A stretch of DNA of 64,000 nucleotides from Oerskovia jenensis (lineage in GTDB: Bacteria > Actinomycetota > Actinomycetes > Actinomycetales > Cellulomonadaceae). Below are positions 46,395 to 55,653 of this stretch, piece by piece. The translations under genes were made by a program, and so were the position numbers. Positions within the stretch are counted from its first letter, which is position 1. Every line of letters starts with the position of its first letter. The notes beneath the pieces were generated by a model. It was given only the letters and a program-made list of their open reading frames with translations. It was not told the DNA's origin and did no database searches. The DNA lies in assembly GCF_016907235.1 (NCBI RefSeq), contig NZ_JAFBBO010000001.1, positions 3,472,001-3,536,000 of the forward strand. Reading direction: 5' to 3'.

Positions 46395-47603
46395 TCACCA
46401 CCTCTCGTACTGGAAGTCGGCCAGGACCATGCCGTGGGTCAGCGCCTCGTCGGACGTGACCTCGGGGTACGGCGGGTTGGGCAGGACCTCGAAGGCCCCG
46501 GCCCCTTCCCAGGCGTCGAGGATGCCGGTCTTGCACACGTACAGGTCGTACGTGTACTTGCCGGGCTTGAGCCACAGGTCCTTGATGGTCAGTGCGCCGC
46601 GCTGCGGGACGGTCGGGTCGAGCCACAGGCCGACGAGGCGCGAGTCGCACTGGACGACGATGTTGCCGTTCATGTCGTTGACGTGGCACGAGACGAAGTA
46701 GCTGCCGACGAGGTCCGGGTTGGCGTTGACCGCGAACTCGATGACCTTGTCCTCGGTGGGCTCCATGGTCTCCTCGGCGATCGTCGCCTCGGTGAAGCGG
46801 AGCTCGCCGGTGCCGGCACGCCTGGACGCGTCCTGCTGGGCGACGTGGAAGCTCGTGAAGCTGTTGCGGTACTCCGCGAGCGCGTCCTCGACGTTGCCCG
46901 CGTAGGTGAGCTTGCCCTGGTCGAGGTAGATCGCCCGGGTGCACAACGCGGAGACGGTCTGCGCCTGGTGGCTCACGTACAGCACCGTGCGACCGTCGCG
47001 CGCGACGTCGCGCATCTTGGCGAGCGACTTGGCCTGGAACTCGGCGTCGCCGACCGCGAGGACCTCGTCGATCGCGAGGATCTCGGTCTCGAGGTGCGCG
47101 GCCACCGCGAACGCGAGGCGCACGTACATGCCCGACGAGTAGCGCTTGACCGGGGTCTCGAGGAACTTCTCGACCCCCGAGAAGTCCACGATCTCGTCGA
47201 ACCGGCGCTGGATCTCCTTGCGCCGCATGCCGAGCAGCGTGCCGTTGAGGTAGACGTTCTCCCGTCCCGTGAGCTCGGGGTGGAAGCCGGTGCCGACCTC
47301 GAGCAGGCTGCCCACCCGGCCGCCCAGCTCGATGCGGCCCGCCGACGGTGCGGTGATCCGGGTCAGGAGCTTGAGGAGCGTGCTCTTGCCCGCACCGTTG
47401 CGCCCGATGATGCCCAGGGCCTCGCCCCACGGAACCTCGAAGCTGACGTCCTTGAGCGCCTCGAAGTCCTCGAACTCGGGCTTGTGCAGCGGGTGCTTGA
47501 CCCGGTTGATCACTGCCTCGGCAGCGGTCGTCGGCCGGAAGCCGCTCTTCGCGATGCGGTAGGACTTGCCCAGGCCCTTCACGGCAACAGCGGGATCCGC
47601 CAC
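46395..47603 (-). CDS. Polysaccharide ABC exporter ATPase with C-terminal binding domain (Wzt/TagH-like)
   Basis: This 402-residue ATPase energises the adjacent Wzm permease. It has GIIGRNGAGKSTLLKLLTRI (Walker A), ELTGRENVYLNGTLLG, the signature RYSSGMYVRLAFAVA, and LAIDEVLAVGD (Walker B), then VSHQAQTV. Residues ~260-402 form an extra beta-rich domain (EFAVNANPDLVGSYFVSCHV, LWLKPGKYTYDLYV). In Wzt this domain recognises the modified chain end. The GTG start has AAGGGG upstream. Confidence 0.93.
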   Translation of the reverse strand: MADPAVAVKGLGKSYRIAKSGFRPTTAAEAVINRVKHPLHKPEFEDFEALKDVSFEVPWGEALGIIGRNGAGKSTLLKLLTRITAPSAGRIELGGRVGSLLEVGTGFHPELTGRENVYLNGTLLGMRRKEIQRRFDEIVDFSGVEKFLETPVKRYSSGMYVRLAFAVAAHLETEILAIDEVLAVGDAEFQAKSLAKMRDVARDGRTVLYVSHQAQTVSALCTRAIYLDQGKLTYAGNVEDALAEYRNSFTSFHVAQQDASRRAGTGELRFTEATIAEETMEPTEDKVIEFAVNANPDLVGSYFVSCHVNDMNGNIVVQCDSRLVGLWLDPTVPQRGALTIKDLWLKPGKYTYDLYVCKTGILDAWEGAGAFEVLPNPPYPEVTSDEALTHGMVLADFQYERW

Positions 47604-47722
47604 GGTGTCCCCTTCGGCATGGTGTCCGCGCGATGCGGATCGTGTGGTGGTCGGAGGAGTCTCGACCGGTGAGAACCGGGCCTTCTACGACACGGGCACA
47701 CTATCAGCGGGCGGACGCCGGA

Positions 47723-48847
47723 TCAGGCCCTGGAGCGGGTGGAATTCTCGGACAGCCAGGCGACGATCGGCGCGGTCGTACGTTCCCACGGCAGCTCGTC
47801 CATCGCCCAGCGGTAGGTCCGCCGACCCTCGTCGTCGGCGAGCGCGGGGTCCGGACCCAGCCGCTCGACGAGCCAGGCGACCCACTCGTCGGTGTCGTTC
47901 GTGACGCGCGCGGGAGAGCCCGGGTGCGCGCTCCCACCGTCGGTCGTGGCGATCACGGGGCGCCCTGTCGCGAGGGCCTCGCCGAACTTGACCGGGGCGC
48001 CGACCCCCGCGCGCACGGGGACCCCGACCACGCGCGAGACCGCCGTGAGGTCGGTCAGCGCGGGGACGCGACCGAGCCCGCGGAAGCCCTCGATCTCGGC
48101 GAACCGCGCGGGGGTGCCGCTCCCCGCGACGTGCCACTCGGCGTCGGGCACGGCCTCGCGGACACGGGGCCACACGTCCTTGGCGAACCACGCGATCCCT
48201 GCGGTGTTCGGGGTCCAGGACCAGTTGCCGAACATCCCGACGACGGGTCCCGGCACGGCGGCCGGGGGTGGCGGCCACTCGGACTCGTCGATCCCGTGCG
48301 GGGCGACGATCCGCTGCGCGGTCCCACCGTCGGGCAGCCGGTCGAGCTCGGCGGGCGAGCAGACCGAGACGGCCGACGCGTCGCGCAGGACGCGGTCCTC
48401 GATCCGGCGGAACGTGGCGGCCTCACGCGTCCTGCCGTACCGGGACAGCCAGGGGCTCATGACGTTGTGGACGTCGACCAGGACGGGGACGCCGAGCCGG
48501 CGCCCGGCCCCGCGCAGCAGCGCCCAGGACTCGAGGTGGGCCACGATCACGTGGTCGTACCGGCCCGAGCGCGCACGACGGCGCGCCAGGAAGTAGCGGG
48601 TCGGGTGGGGGAGGCGCTTGTGGAGGAACGGCGCGAAGCGCTCGACGGTCGCGATCTCCCGCAGGGTCGTGTCGTCCTGGTCTCCGGCGAGGGTCAGGAC
48701 GTGGACCGACCATCCTGCGCGGACCAGGGCACGGATCTGGAAGTACTGGCGACGTTGGCCGCCCTGACCGTCGCGGTCGGGGGTCTCGTTGCTGAGCCAG
48801 AGGACCGAGCCCCGGGCACGGGCGGCGTCGCGCGGGTCCGTGTCCAT
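47723..48847 (-). CDS. GT4-family glycosyltransferase
   Basis: This 374-residue GT-B protein has SVLWLSNETPDRDGQGGQRR near the N-terminus, VDVHNVMSPWLSRYGRTREA, IVAPHGIDESEWPPPP and APVKFGEALATGRPVIATTD. It resembles Stp1/WcaI-type transferases. A minus-strand TACGCT box lies 6 bp upstream of the ATG, so the mRNA may be leaderless. It diverges from the large glycoside hydrolase gene. Confidence 0.87.
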   Translation of the reverse strand: MDTDPRDAARARGSVLWLSNETPDRDGQGGQRRQYFQIRALVRAGWSVHVLTLAGDQDDTTLREIATVERFAPFLHKRLPHPTRYFLARRRARSGRYDHVIVAHLESWALLRGAGRRLGVPVLVDVHNVMSPWLSRYGRTREAATFRRIEDRVLRDASAVSVCSPAELDRLPDGGTAQRIVAPHGIDESEWPPPPAAVPGPVVGMFGNWSWTPNTAGIAWFAKDVWPRVREAVPDAEWHVAGSGTPARFAEIEGFRGLGRVPALTDLTAVSRVVGVPVRAGVGAPVKFGEALATGRPVIATTDGGSAHPGSPARVTNDTDEWVAWLVERLGPDPALADDEGRRTYRWAMDELPWERTTAPIVAWLSENSTRSRA

Positions 48848-48895
48848 GCGGTCAGCGTAGGGGATGGCCCCGGTCGGTCAGGGGCTCGGGGTGGG

Positions 48896-48909
48896 GGTGA
48901 AATCGGTGG
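48896..48909. promoter_or_regulatory. Shared EPS-locus element, site D
   Basis: GGTGAAATCGGTGG lies between divergent genes. Its GTG lies 45 bp from the plus-strand TACGAT -10 box (48942-48947), and the element starts about 37 bp from the minus-strand TACGCT box (48859-48854). Confidence 0.48.
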
Positions 48910-48991
48910 CCGGTCGCCCCGCCCACCGGGGGGCATCGACGTACGATCGACCCTTGGCCCCACCTCGCCAGGGCCCGACGGGAGCACCGAC

Positions 48992-51900
48992 GTGACCGAC
49001 CCGCCCGCGCACGACGCACCACCCCGACGGGCCACCACCTGGTGGCGCCGACCCTGGGTGGTCGGTGTCGCGGGGACCGTCGTGGTCGCCACGGCGGCCG
49101 TGCTGGTCGTCCGCGCGGTCGGTGACGGGGCGGCGGCGGACCCGGGGGCGTCCGGGGCACCCATGCCCTCCGTGGTGAGCGTGAGCGAGCCGGGCGCGGC
49201 CCCGGTGTGCGGGTTCCCGGTGGTCGACAAGATCACGCACGACGGCGTCGACCCGGCCGACCTCGGCGGGAGGCGCGACGTCGTCGACGACGTCGCGACC
49301 CTGGACGACGCCACCGTGCTCTCGATGCGGGTCCGCGACGGGCTCGCGTACGTCCTGGAGTGGGACCGGTCGAGCGCCTACCGCGTGACCCGCTACGACG
49401 TCGTGACGGGCGAGGCGAAGGGCACGACCGACTTCGAGCTGCAGCTCGACGAGGGCAACGAGGCGTTCAGCCCCGAGCAGTTCGAGGTCGACGCCGAGGG
49501 CGGCATCTACTTCCTCGACACGCTCATGCAGCGCCGCGACCTGGTCCGGTTCGAGCCCGACGGCACCCGGTCCTGGACGACGCACCTGCCCGAGGGCGAC
49601 CAGACCGAGGGTGGGGTCCTCGACCTGTACGGCATGGCGATGTGGGACGACCTCGACGGGCGGACCGTGGTCGGGGTGCACGAGACCGAGCGGACCATGC
49701 ACCTCGTGGGGACCGACGGGAAGATCGTCGGCACCCGGGACGACGTCCCGGGCCAGGTGCTGGGGCAGCTCCCGGACGGCGGGCTGGTGCTCGAGTCGTC
49801 GGGGACGTCGGACGCGGGGGCCACCGACGACCTGACGGTCCTCGACCAGGACGGGGCCGAGGAGCTGCATCTCGGGGCGACCGCGAACGGCAAGTGGGCG
49901 TTCGCCAAGCCCTCGCAGTACTGGTTCGACTCCGTGGTCGGCGTCGCGCCGGCCCCCGACGGCGACGGACTCGTGGTGATCGAGGACGGCCTCGGGTTCG
50001 AGCACGTGGGCGCGGACGGCGTCCGTCGCGGCGTGTGGCCCGACGCACGCGCCGACCTCGACGCGGACTTCACGCTCCTCGACGGCTCACCCCTGGTGCT
50101 CGACGACGGCACGTACTACGCGCTGACGACGAGCGAGGGGGCCGTCGCGCTCACCGCTGTCACGGCCGACCGCATGGCCTACCAGCTCGGCGCGCCCGTG
50201 AAGTACAACGCGATCAACGACGGCTTCCTCTCGGTCATGGGCGCGGGGGCCGGGCTCGTGACCGACGAGGTCTACAACTACTTCCCGTCGGGCGAGGAGC
50301 CCGCGGTCCGCCTGAGCCTCGACGACTCGTGGGGGCGCTGGGCCGACCGGTACGAGCTGCGCTTCCAGGTGCGGGGCGACCCGCGGGTGGTCGACCCGGT
50401 CGTGGGCGACGAGCAGGTCGTCGACCTCCCCGCCGACGGCGGGGACGTACCCGTGGCGCTGCCCGCCGCGCGGCCCGGCGTCTACGAGGTCGACGCGGCG
50501 CTGGTCGACCGCGAGAGCGGCGACCCGGTCTCGGGGACGTGCCTGCGCTACACGGTCGGTGCTCCCGGTGCGCCACTCGACCTCGCCGGGCTGGCCGACG
50601 GCGCCGACTGGGGCGGGGCGTCCGTCCTGCGCGGGGTGCAGCTCGCCGACCAGCTCGGCGTGGGCAGCTTCCGGTGGCAGCTCGACTTCGGGGCGATCGT
50701 GCCCGACCCGACCGGCACCCCGAGCCCCGACGGGCTCGTCTGGGACTCGCTCCCGAGCGCCGGCATGCCCGAGCCCGAGGAAGGGGCCGAGACCGACCCG
50801 TTCGCCGAGCTCCAGGCCGCCGCGGCGCTCGCGGAGAGCAGCGGCGTCACGCTGACCCTCCAGCTCGGGTCGGGCGGTGAGGCCGAGCGGGCCGCGGTCG
50901 ACGCGGGCACCTGGGAGGGCTGGTCGCGCGAGATCGTCGCGGCGATCACGCAGGAGGCACCGGGGATCGTGGCCTGGCAGCCGTGGAACGAGCCCAACAA
51001 CACGGGCTTCGACGACGGCGCGCAGTACGAGGAGAAGATCGGTGCGCCCTTCGCGGTCGGGGCGCGCGCCGCGTTCCCGGGGGTCCGGATCGTCGGCGGG
51101 AACACCCTGGGCATCGTGCCCGACTGGTGGGCCGCGCTCGTCGCGGCCGGCGGGTGCGCCTCGATGGACGTCGTCGGCATCCACCCCTACACGGGCCTCA
51201 ACCGCTCGTGGGAGGAGCAGGGCTTCTCCCAGCCGGGCGAGGACCTCGACGCGCTGCGCGAGGCCGTGGCCCCGTGCGGGGACCTGCCCGTGTGGGACAC
51301 CGAGTCGGGCTGGTGGTCCGACGGTGTCGCGAACTTCTGGGCGGGCGGCTCGGACGTCGCGCGCAAGCTGCTCTGGTACGGGTCCGAGGGGATCGACGAG
51401 TGGACGTACTTCTTCTCCGAGGGGGGCTTCGGGGAGTCGGGCAACTCGTGGTCGCTCGTCCAGTACGGCAGCTACGTCAAGCCGTCCGGGGCGGCGTTCG
51501 CCGCGACCTCGGCCCTGCTCGCGCCCTACGGGTCGCCGACGTTCGTCGAGACGGGCGCGCCCGGCACGTTCGCGGCCTCGGCCGAGGGGCCCGCGGGCGA
51601 TCAGCTGCTCGCGGTCTGGGGCGACGACCTGTCGACCACGCTGCGCGTCACGGCCGACGGCGGCCCGGGCACCCTGCGGATGGTCGACCAGTACGGGGCC
51701 GAGACGAGCATCGAGGTCGGCCCGGACGGTGCCGACCTCCCCGTCACGGGAGCGCCCGTCTTCCTCGTCGGTGCGCCGGGCCAGGCGCTCGCGGTCGAGG
51801 CCATCCGGCCGTTCGGCCCCGACCTCCTTGCCGGGCGGCCCGTCACGGCCACCTCGACCCACGAGGAGGCCGACGCCCAGGTCGTGACGTCCGGGACGTT

Positions 51901-52333
51901 CGACGTCCGTGACCCGTGGCGATCCGGGCGTCTCGCGGACGACGTCGTCGACGAGAACCCGTCGGTGACCGTGACGACCGACGGGCCGCAGACGATCGAC
52001 CGTATCGGTGTCGCGACGGCCGGGATCCGCTGCTGCAGCATGGGGCTGCGCGACTACACGGTCTCGGTCCAGCTGCCCGACGGCACGTGGCAGGACGTCG
52101 CCGAGCAGAAGGACCAGTTCTCCGACCGGGTCGCGGTGTTCGAGATCGACCCGGTCGAGGTCACCGCGGTGCGCGTCTCGGTGCCCATGACCACCGAGCG
52201 GGGCGTGCCCGTGCTCGCGGCGAACTACTCGGGCGTCGTGGGCGGGCTGCACCCGTCGTTCCTGCCGCTCACCACCGAGAGCGCGTACGTCGCGACCGTG
52301 AGCGCGCTCCAGGCATGGGGGCCCGGGGCCTGA
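48992..52333 (+). CDS. Membrane-anchored multidomain glycoside hydrolase (GH39/GH5-like clan A)
   Basis: This 1113-residue protein has one N-terminal membrane segment (about residues 21-42) and an external remainder. Residues ~80-430 are beta-propeller-like. A TIM-barrel hydrolase (about 535-850) has WQPWNEPNNTGF, with likely acid/base Glu667, and VWDTESGWWSD, with likely nucleophile Glu771. A C-terminal discoidin-like (F5/8, CBM32-like) domain lies at about 950-1100. Similar clan GH-A enzymes (PslG) sit in biofilm polysaccharide operons. It probably trims or releases the polysaccharide. The GTG has ACGGGAG upstream. A convergent gene lies 6 bp downstream. Confidence 0.85.
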   Translation: MTDPPAHDAPPRRATTWWRRPWVVGVAGTVVVATAAVLVVRAVGDGAAADPGASGAPMPSVVSVSEPGAAPVCGFPVVDKITHDGVDPADLGGRRDVVDDVATLDDATVLSMRVRDGLAYVLEWDRSSAYRVTRYDVVTGEAKGTTDFELQLDEGNEAFSPEQFEVDAEGGIYFLDTLMQRRDLVRFEPDGTRSWTTHLPEGDQTEGGVLDLYGMAMWDDLDGRTVVGVHETERTMHLVGTDGKIVGTRDDVPGQVLGQLPDGGLVLESSGTSDAGATDDLTVLDQDGAEELHLGATANGKWAFAKPSQYWFDSVVGVAPAPDGDGLVVIEDGLGFEHVGADGVRRGVWPDARADLDADFTLLDGSPLVLDDGTYYALTTSEGAVALTAVTADRMAYQLGAPVKYNAINDGFLSVMGAGAGLVTDEVYNYFPSGEEPAVRLSLDDSWGRWADRYELRFQVRGDPRVVDPVVGDEQVVDLPADGGDVPVALPAARPGVYEVDAALVDRESGDPVSGTCLRYTVGAPGAPLDLAGLADGADWGGASVLRGVQLADQLGVGSFRWQLDFGAIVPDPTGTPSPDGLVWDSLPSAGMPEPEEGAETDPFAELQAAAALAESSGVTLTLQLGSGGEAERAAVDAGTWEGWSREIVAAITQEAPGIVAWQPWNEPNNTGFDDGAQYEEKIGAPFAVGARAAFPGVRIVGGNTLGIVPDWWAALVAAGGCASMDVVGIHPYTGLNRSWEEQGFSQPGEDLDALREAVAPCGDLPVWDTESGWWSDGVANFWAGGSDVARKLLWYGSEGIDEWTYFFSEGGFGESGNSWSLVQYGSYVKPSGAAFAATSALLAPYGSPTFVETGAPGTFAASAEGPAGDQLLAVWGDDLSTTLRVTADGGPGTLRMVDQYGAETSIEVGPDGADLPVTGAPVFLVGAPGQALAVEAIRPFGPDLLAGRPVTATSTHEEADAQVVTSGTFDVRDPWRSGRLADDVVDENPSVTVTTDGPQTIDRIGVATAGIRCCSMGLRDYTVSVQLPDGTWQDVAEQKDQFSDRVAVFEIDPVEVTAVRVSVPMTTERGVPVLAANYSGVVGGLHPSFLPLTTESAYVATVSALQAWGPGA

Positions 52334-52339
52334 GCCGCG

Positions 52340-53443
52340 TCAGCGCGCGGCCACGGCCCGCCACACGGCCGCGTGCTGCGCCGCGCTGCGCTCCCACGTG
52401 AAGTCGGCCGAGCGGACCCGGCCGCGCTCGACCATGGCCGCGACCTCCGGGTCGTCGGAGAGCGCGAACAGGGTCGCCTGGGCGATCTCGTCGGGCGTCG
52501 GGTCCACGAGCAGCCCGCCGTCGCCCACGACCTCGGGCAGCGAGCTCGTGCGCGCCGCGACCACGGGCACCCCCGCGGCCATGCCCTCGAGCGCGGGCAG
52601 CCCGAAGCCCTCGTAGTGCGAGGGGACCACGACGACGGCCGCGCCCGCGACCAGACCCGGCATGACGTCGTCGGGCAGGCGGCCCACGAGGCGCGTGCCG
52701 GCCAGCGCGCCGAACAGCTCGTCGCGCCGCCAGTGCCGCGGACCGCTCATGACGAGCGTGAGGTCCGGGCGCGCGCTGTGGATCAGCGGCCACGCCGCGG
52801 CGAGGCTCTCCAGGTTCTTGCGCCGCGAGGCGCCGCCCGCGTGCAGCACGTACGGCCCGGTGATGCCCAGCGCGTCGAGGGCCGCGACGTCGAGCGGCGC
52901 GGTGCGGAAGTAGCGCTCGTCGACCCCGTTGTAGGCGACGTGCGGGCGCTCGACGCCGAGCAGCTCGGCGATCTCGTCGGCGCTGAACTCCGAGACCGTG
53001 ACGATCGCCGCCGCGCGGCGGGCCTCCTCGGCGGCCGCGCGCACCGGCCGGGACTCGTCGTCGAACCGCCAGGACACGACGTCCTGGATGGTCACGACGT
53101 CACGCGTCGGGTGCGGGGGCAGCTCGAGCCCGACGCGGTGCACGACGGCGCCGCGCGGGTAGACGACCCGGCCTGCGGCCCGGCGCAGCGCGGGCGAGGC
53201 GGTGCCGAGGCGGGACAGTGGGAGGCGCAGCGTGCCGGGCAGGGGCGAGCGCAGGGAGCGGGCGACGGTGCGCTTCACGGTCCAGTCCTCGGCCCCTGCG
53301 GGAGCCTGTGTCGCGGTGGGTGAAACCGCGCCTCCGGACGGTGCGGAGAGGGCTCGGGCCGCCCGGGTGGCGACCTCCTCCTGATAAACTTGCGCGCCCA
53401 TGGGCACCTCAACCGCGACGGTCGCGATCACCAGCTGCGGCAT
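52340..53443 (-). CDS. GT4-family glycosyltransferase
   Basis: This 367-residue GT-B enzyme has QLVIATVAVEVPMGAQVYQE near the N-terminus, VVTIQDVVSWRFDDESRPVR, VAYNGVDERYFRTAPLD, YVLHAGGASRRKNLESLAAA and the E-x7-E site SHYEGFGLPALEGMAAGVPV. It resembles mannosyltransferases such as WbdA/MtfB. It diverges from the next gene across 84 bp. Confidence 0.9.
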   Translation of the reverse strand: MPQLVIATVAVEVPMGAQVYQEEVATRAARALSAPSGGAVSPTATQAPAGAEDWTVKRTVARSLRSPLPGTLRLPLSRLGTASPALRRAAGRVVYPRGAVVHRVGLELPPHPTRDVVTIQDVVSWRFDDESRPVRAAAEEARRAAAIVTVSEFSADEIAELLGVERPHVAYNGVDERYFRTAPLDVAALDALGITGPYVLHAGGASRRKNLESLAAAWPLIHSARPDLTLVMSGPRHWRRDELFGALAGTRLVGRLPDDVMPGLVAGAAVVVVPSHYEGFGLPALEGMAAGVPVVAARTSSLPEVVGDGGLLVDPTPDEIAQATLFALSDDPEVAAMVERGRVRSADFTWERSAAQHAAVWRAVAAR

Positions 53444-53527
53444 GCGGGGAGTCCGTTCTCTCGCGGCACGGGAAGTGCCCCACTCTAGCGGCGCGCGGCG
53501 CCCCGACCACGGTCTCCAGGGGGCGAA

Positions 53528-54727
53528 ATGAGTCCCCGCACCGCGCTCGTCACCAGCTCCTACGCGCCCCGCACGGGCGGCGTCGAGACCCACGTCCAGC
53601 ACGTCGCGCGCGTGCTCGCCGCGCGCGGCGAGACGGTCGAGGTGTGGGCCGTCGACCAGGGCGAGCACCTCGGGACCCGCGTGCTCGACGGCGTCACGGT
53701 CCGCTACCTCCCGACCCCCCAGCCCTCGCGCGGCGCTCGCGGCGTCCTGTCCTTCGCGCTGCGGTGGCCCGCCGCTGCCTGGCGCTGGTCCCGCGCGTAC
53801 CGCTCGCTGCGCCCCGACGTCCTGCACGTGCAGTGCTTCGGCCCCAACGGCGTCTACGCCACGGCCCTGGGGGGCGTCACCCGCACGCCGCTCGTCGTCA
53901 GCTCGCACGGCGAGACGTTCGCCGACGACCACGACGCGCTCGGCACGTCCTGGTGGATGCGCACCTGGTTCGGTACGGCCCTCACCCGCGCGGACGCCGT
54001 GACGGGCTGCTCGACCATCGTCACCGACGACCTGTCCGAGCGTTTCGGGTACGGGGGCGCCGTCGTCGTGCCGAACGGGGTCGAGCTCTCGGCGCCGGCC
54101 ACGGACCCGGCGCGGCCCCCGGCTTCCCGCACCGCACCCGCGGACCCGCCCGACGCCGTCGGGCCTCCCGTGCTCCTCGCGGTCGGCCGCGTCGAGCACG
54201 TCAAGGGCTTCGACCTGCTGCTCGAAGCCTTCGCCGCGTCGGACCTCAAGGACCGGGCCCGGCTCACGATCGTGGGCGACGGGTCGGAGCTCGCGGAGCT
54301 GCGGCGTCGGGCACGGGCGCTCGGGGTCGAGGAGCGCGTGTCCTTCCCCGGGATGCTGGGGCCCGACGCCGTCGCCGAGGCGCTCGCGGCGGCCACGGTC
54401 GTGGTCGTGCCGAGCCGCAAGGAGGCCGCGTCGATCGTCGTGCTCGAAGCCTGGCGGGCCGGGCGCCCGGTGGTGGGCACCGTGCTCGGAGGGCCCCGCA
54501 CGCTCCTCACCGACGGCGTCGACGGCCTGCTCGTCGACCCTCGGGACGCCGCGGCGCTCGCAGGGGCGATCAGGTCGCTGCTCGACGCGCCCGACGTCGC
54601 GGCCGCGCTCGGGGCCGCGGGCCGACGCGAGGTCGAGGGGTACACCTGGGAGGCCGTCGTGGACCGGTACGACGACGTCTACGAGCGCGTCCTGAGATCG
54701 CGGTCCGCCCGGCGGACGCCGAGATAG
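53528..54727 (+). CDS. GT4-family glycosyltransferase
   Basis: This 399-residue GT-B protein has TSSYAPRTGGVETHVQHVAR near the N-terminus, HGETFADDHDALGTSWWMRT, LLAVGRVEHVKGFDLLLEAF and the C-terminal KEAASIVVLEAWRAGRPVVG. GGGGGCG upstream of the ATG may act as the SD. It converges with the PAP2 gene. Confidence 0.9.
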   Translation: MSPRTALVTSSYAPRTGGVETHVQHVARVLAARGETVEVWAVDQGEHLGTRVLDGVTVRYLPTPQPSRGARGVLSFALRWPAAAWRWSRAYRSLRPDVLHVQCFGPNGVYATALGGVTRTPLVVSSHGETFADDHDALGTSWWMRTWFGTALTRADAVTGCSTIVTDDLSERFGYGGAVVVPNGVELSAPATDPARPPASRTAPADPPDAVGPPVLLAVGRVEHVKGFDLLLEAFAASDLKDRARLTIVGDGSELAELRRRARALGVEERVSFPGMLGPDAVAEALAAATVVVVPSRKEAASIVVLEAWRAGRPVVGTVLGGPRTLLTDGVDGLLVDPRDAAALAGAIRSLLDAPDVAAALGAAGRREVEGYTWEAVVDRYDDVYERVLRSRSARRTPR

Positions 54728-54746
54728 TGGCCTGCGGGCCGGGGTC

Positions 54747-54761
54747 GAGGGTGCAGCCCTC
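54747..54761. terminator. Short hairpin between convergent genes
   Basis: GAGGG-tgcag-CCCTC is a 5-bp stem in the 33-bp gap between the glycosyltransferase and PAP2 genes. It is weak. Confidence 0.35.
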
Positions 54762-55426
54762 TACCTCGGTCCCTGCGCCGCTACGTCGTGGAGGCCGCGA
54801 CCCCGCTGCGTGCACGCCAGCACCAGGCACGTGAGCGCCCCCACGAGCGCGAGGGACGCGACGACGTCGCTCGGGCGGTGCGCGTGCTCGAGCAGCGAGG
54901 CGACGCACGCCACGAGGCTCACGACCACGGCCCACGCCACGAGAGCCCCCGAGCGGCGCGGCCACAGGAACAGGACCGCGACGCACAGCGCGGCCGTCAC
55001 CGCGACGTGCCCCGAGGGCAGGGTGTTCTGGGGGTAGGCGAGGTCGGCGAGGTCCGGCCGGTCGAGCGCCCCGTCGCGGAGCCAGCGGGCGAGCGGGATC
55101 GTGACGGCCACGACGGCCACGGCCCGCACGACCGCGCGCCACCGACGGGCGCGCAGCGCGAGCACCCCGAGGACCGCGCACACGACCCCGAGCGCCACGG
55201 GCAGGGCCGGTCGCAGGACCTGCGCGAACGACCCGAGGAACGGGTTGAGCTGCTGCCACGACACGAACGCGCCGTTGTCGAGCTGCTGCCCCGCGAGCGT
55301 GCGGACGGTCACGACGTACGTCGCGGCGAACACCGCGCCCAGCAGGATCGCCCCGGCGAGCAGGAGCGGGACACGGGCCGACCGCCCGAGGCGGGTGCCG
55401 ACGTCGTGCAGCTCGTCCGTGGTCAC
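54761..55426 (-). CDS. PAP2-family phosphatase
   Basis: This 221-residue membrane protein has about six helices. It contains RDGALDRPDL (motif 1 variant), NTLPSGHVAVTAAL (motif 2) and LEHAHRPSDVVAS (motif 3, with the nucleophile His and Asp). The usual SR at the start of motif 3 is absent. The family dephosphorylates lipid phosphates such as undecaprenyl pyrophosphate. In this locus, carrier-lipid recycling is a reasonable guess. Confidence 0.82.
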   Translation of the reverse strand: MTTDELHDVGTRLGRSARVPLLLAGAILLGAVFAATYVVTVRTLAGQQLDNGAFVSWQQLNPFLGSFAQVLRPALPVALGVVCAVLGVLALRARRWRAVVRAVAVVAVTIPLARWLRDGALDRPDLADLAYPQNTLPSGHVAVTAALCVAVLFLWPRRSGALVAWAVVVSLVACVASLLEHAHRPSDVVASLALVGALTCLVLACTQRGRGLHDVAAQGPR

Positions 55427-55526
55427 GGGCAGCCTTCCTGGGAGTGCGTCGGGCGACCCCTGGGAGGCGCCTGCGGGCAGCCGCGATCACTGTCGGACGA
55501 CGACGGTGCGCTGTGGGGAATCCGGT

Positions 55527-55540
55527 CGGGTGAAATCAGT
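55527..55540. promoter_or_regulatory. Shared EPS-locus element, site F
   Basis: CGGGTGAAATCAGT lies between the divergent PAP2 and acyltransferase genes. Its GTG is 44 bp from a TACCGT -10 box (55574-55579). The spacing matches sites A, C and D. Confidence 0.47.
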
Positions 55541-55653
55541 GCTCCCACTGTGGCCCCGGCGTCGTTCGGTGTCTACCGTCGTACTGCAGATGCCCCGGGC
55601 ACCGATCTCGCGAGGTCCAGGGAAAGCGATCGCCGGACGACAGAGGGTCCTTC

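Noticed and set aside
53318-53331. GGGTGAAACC as another copy of the shared EPS element
   Set aside because: It lies inside the coding sequence of the glycosyltransferase at 52340-53443 and has no suitably spaced -10 box.
53515-53530. GGGGGCGAAATGAG as another copy of the shared EPS element
   Set aside because: It overlaps the start codon of the gene at 53528, where the G-run is better explained as a ribosome-binding site. No -10 box lies at the expected distance.
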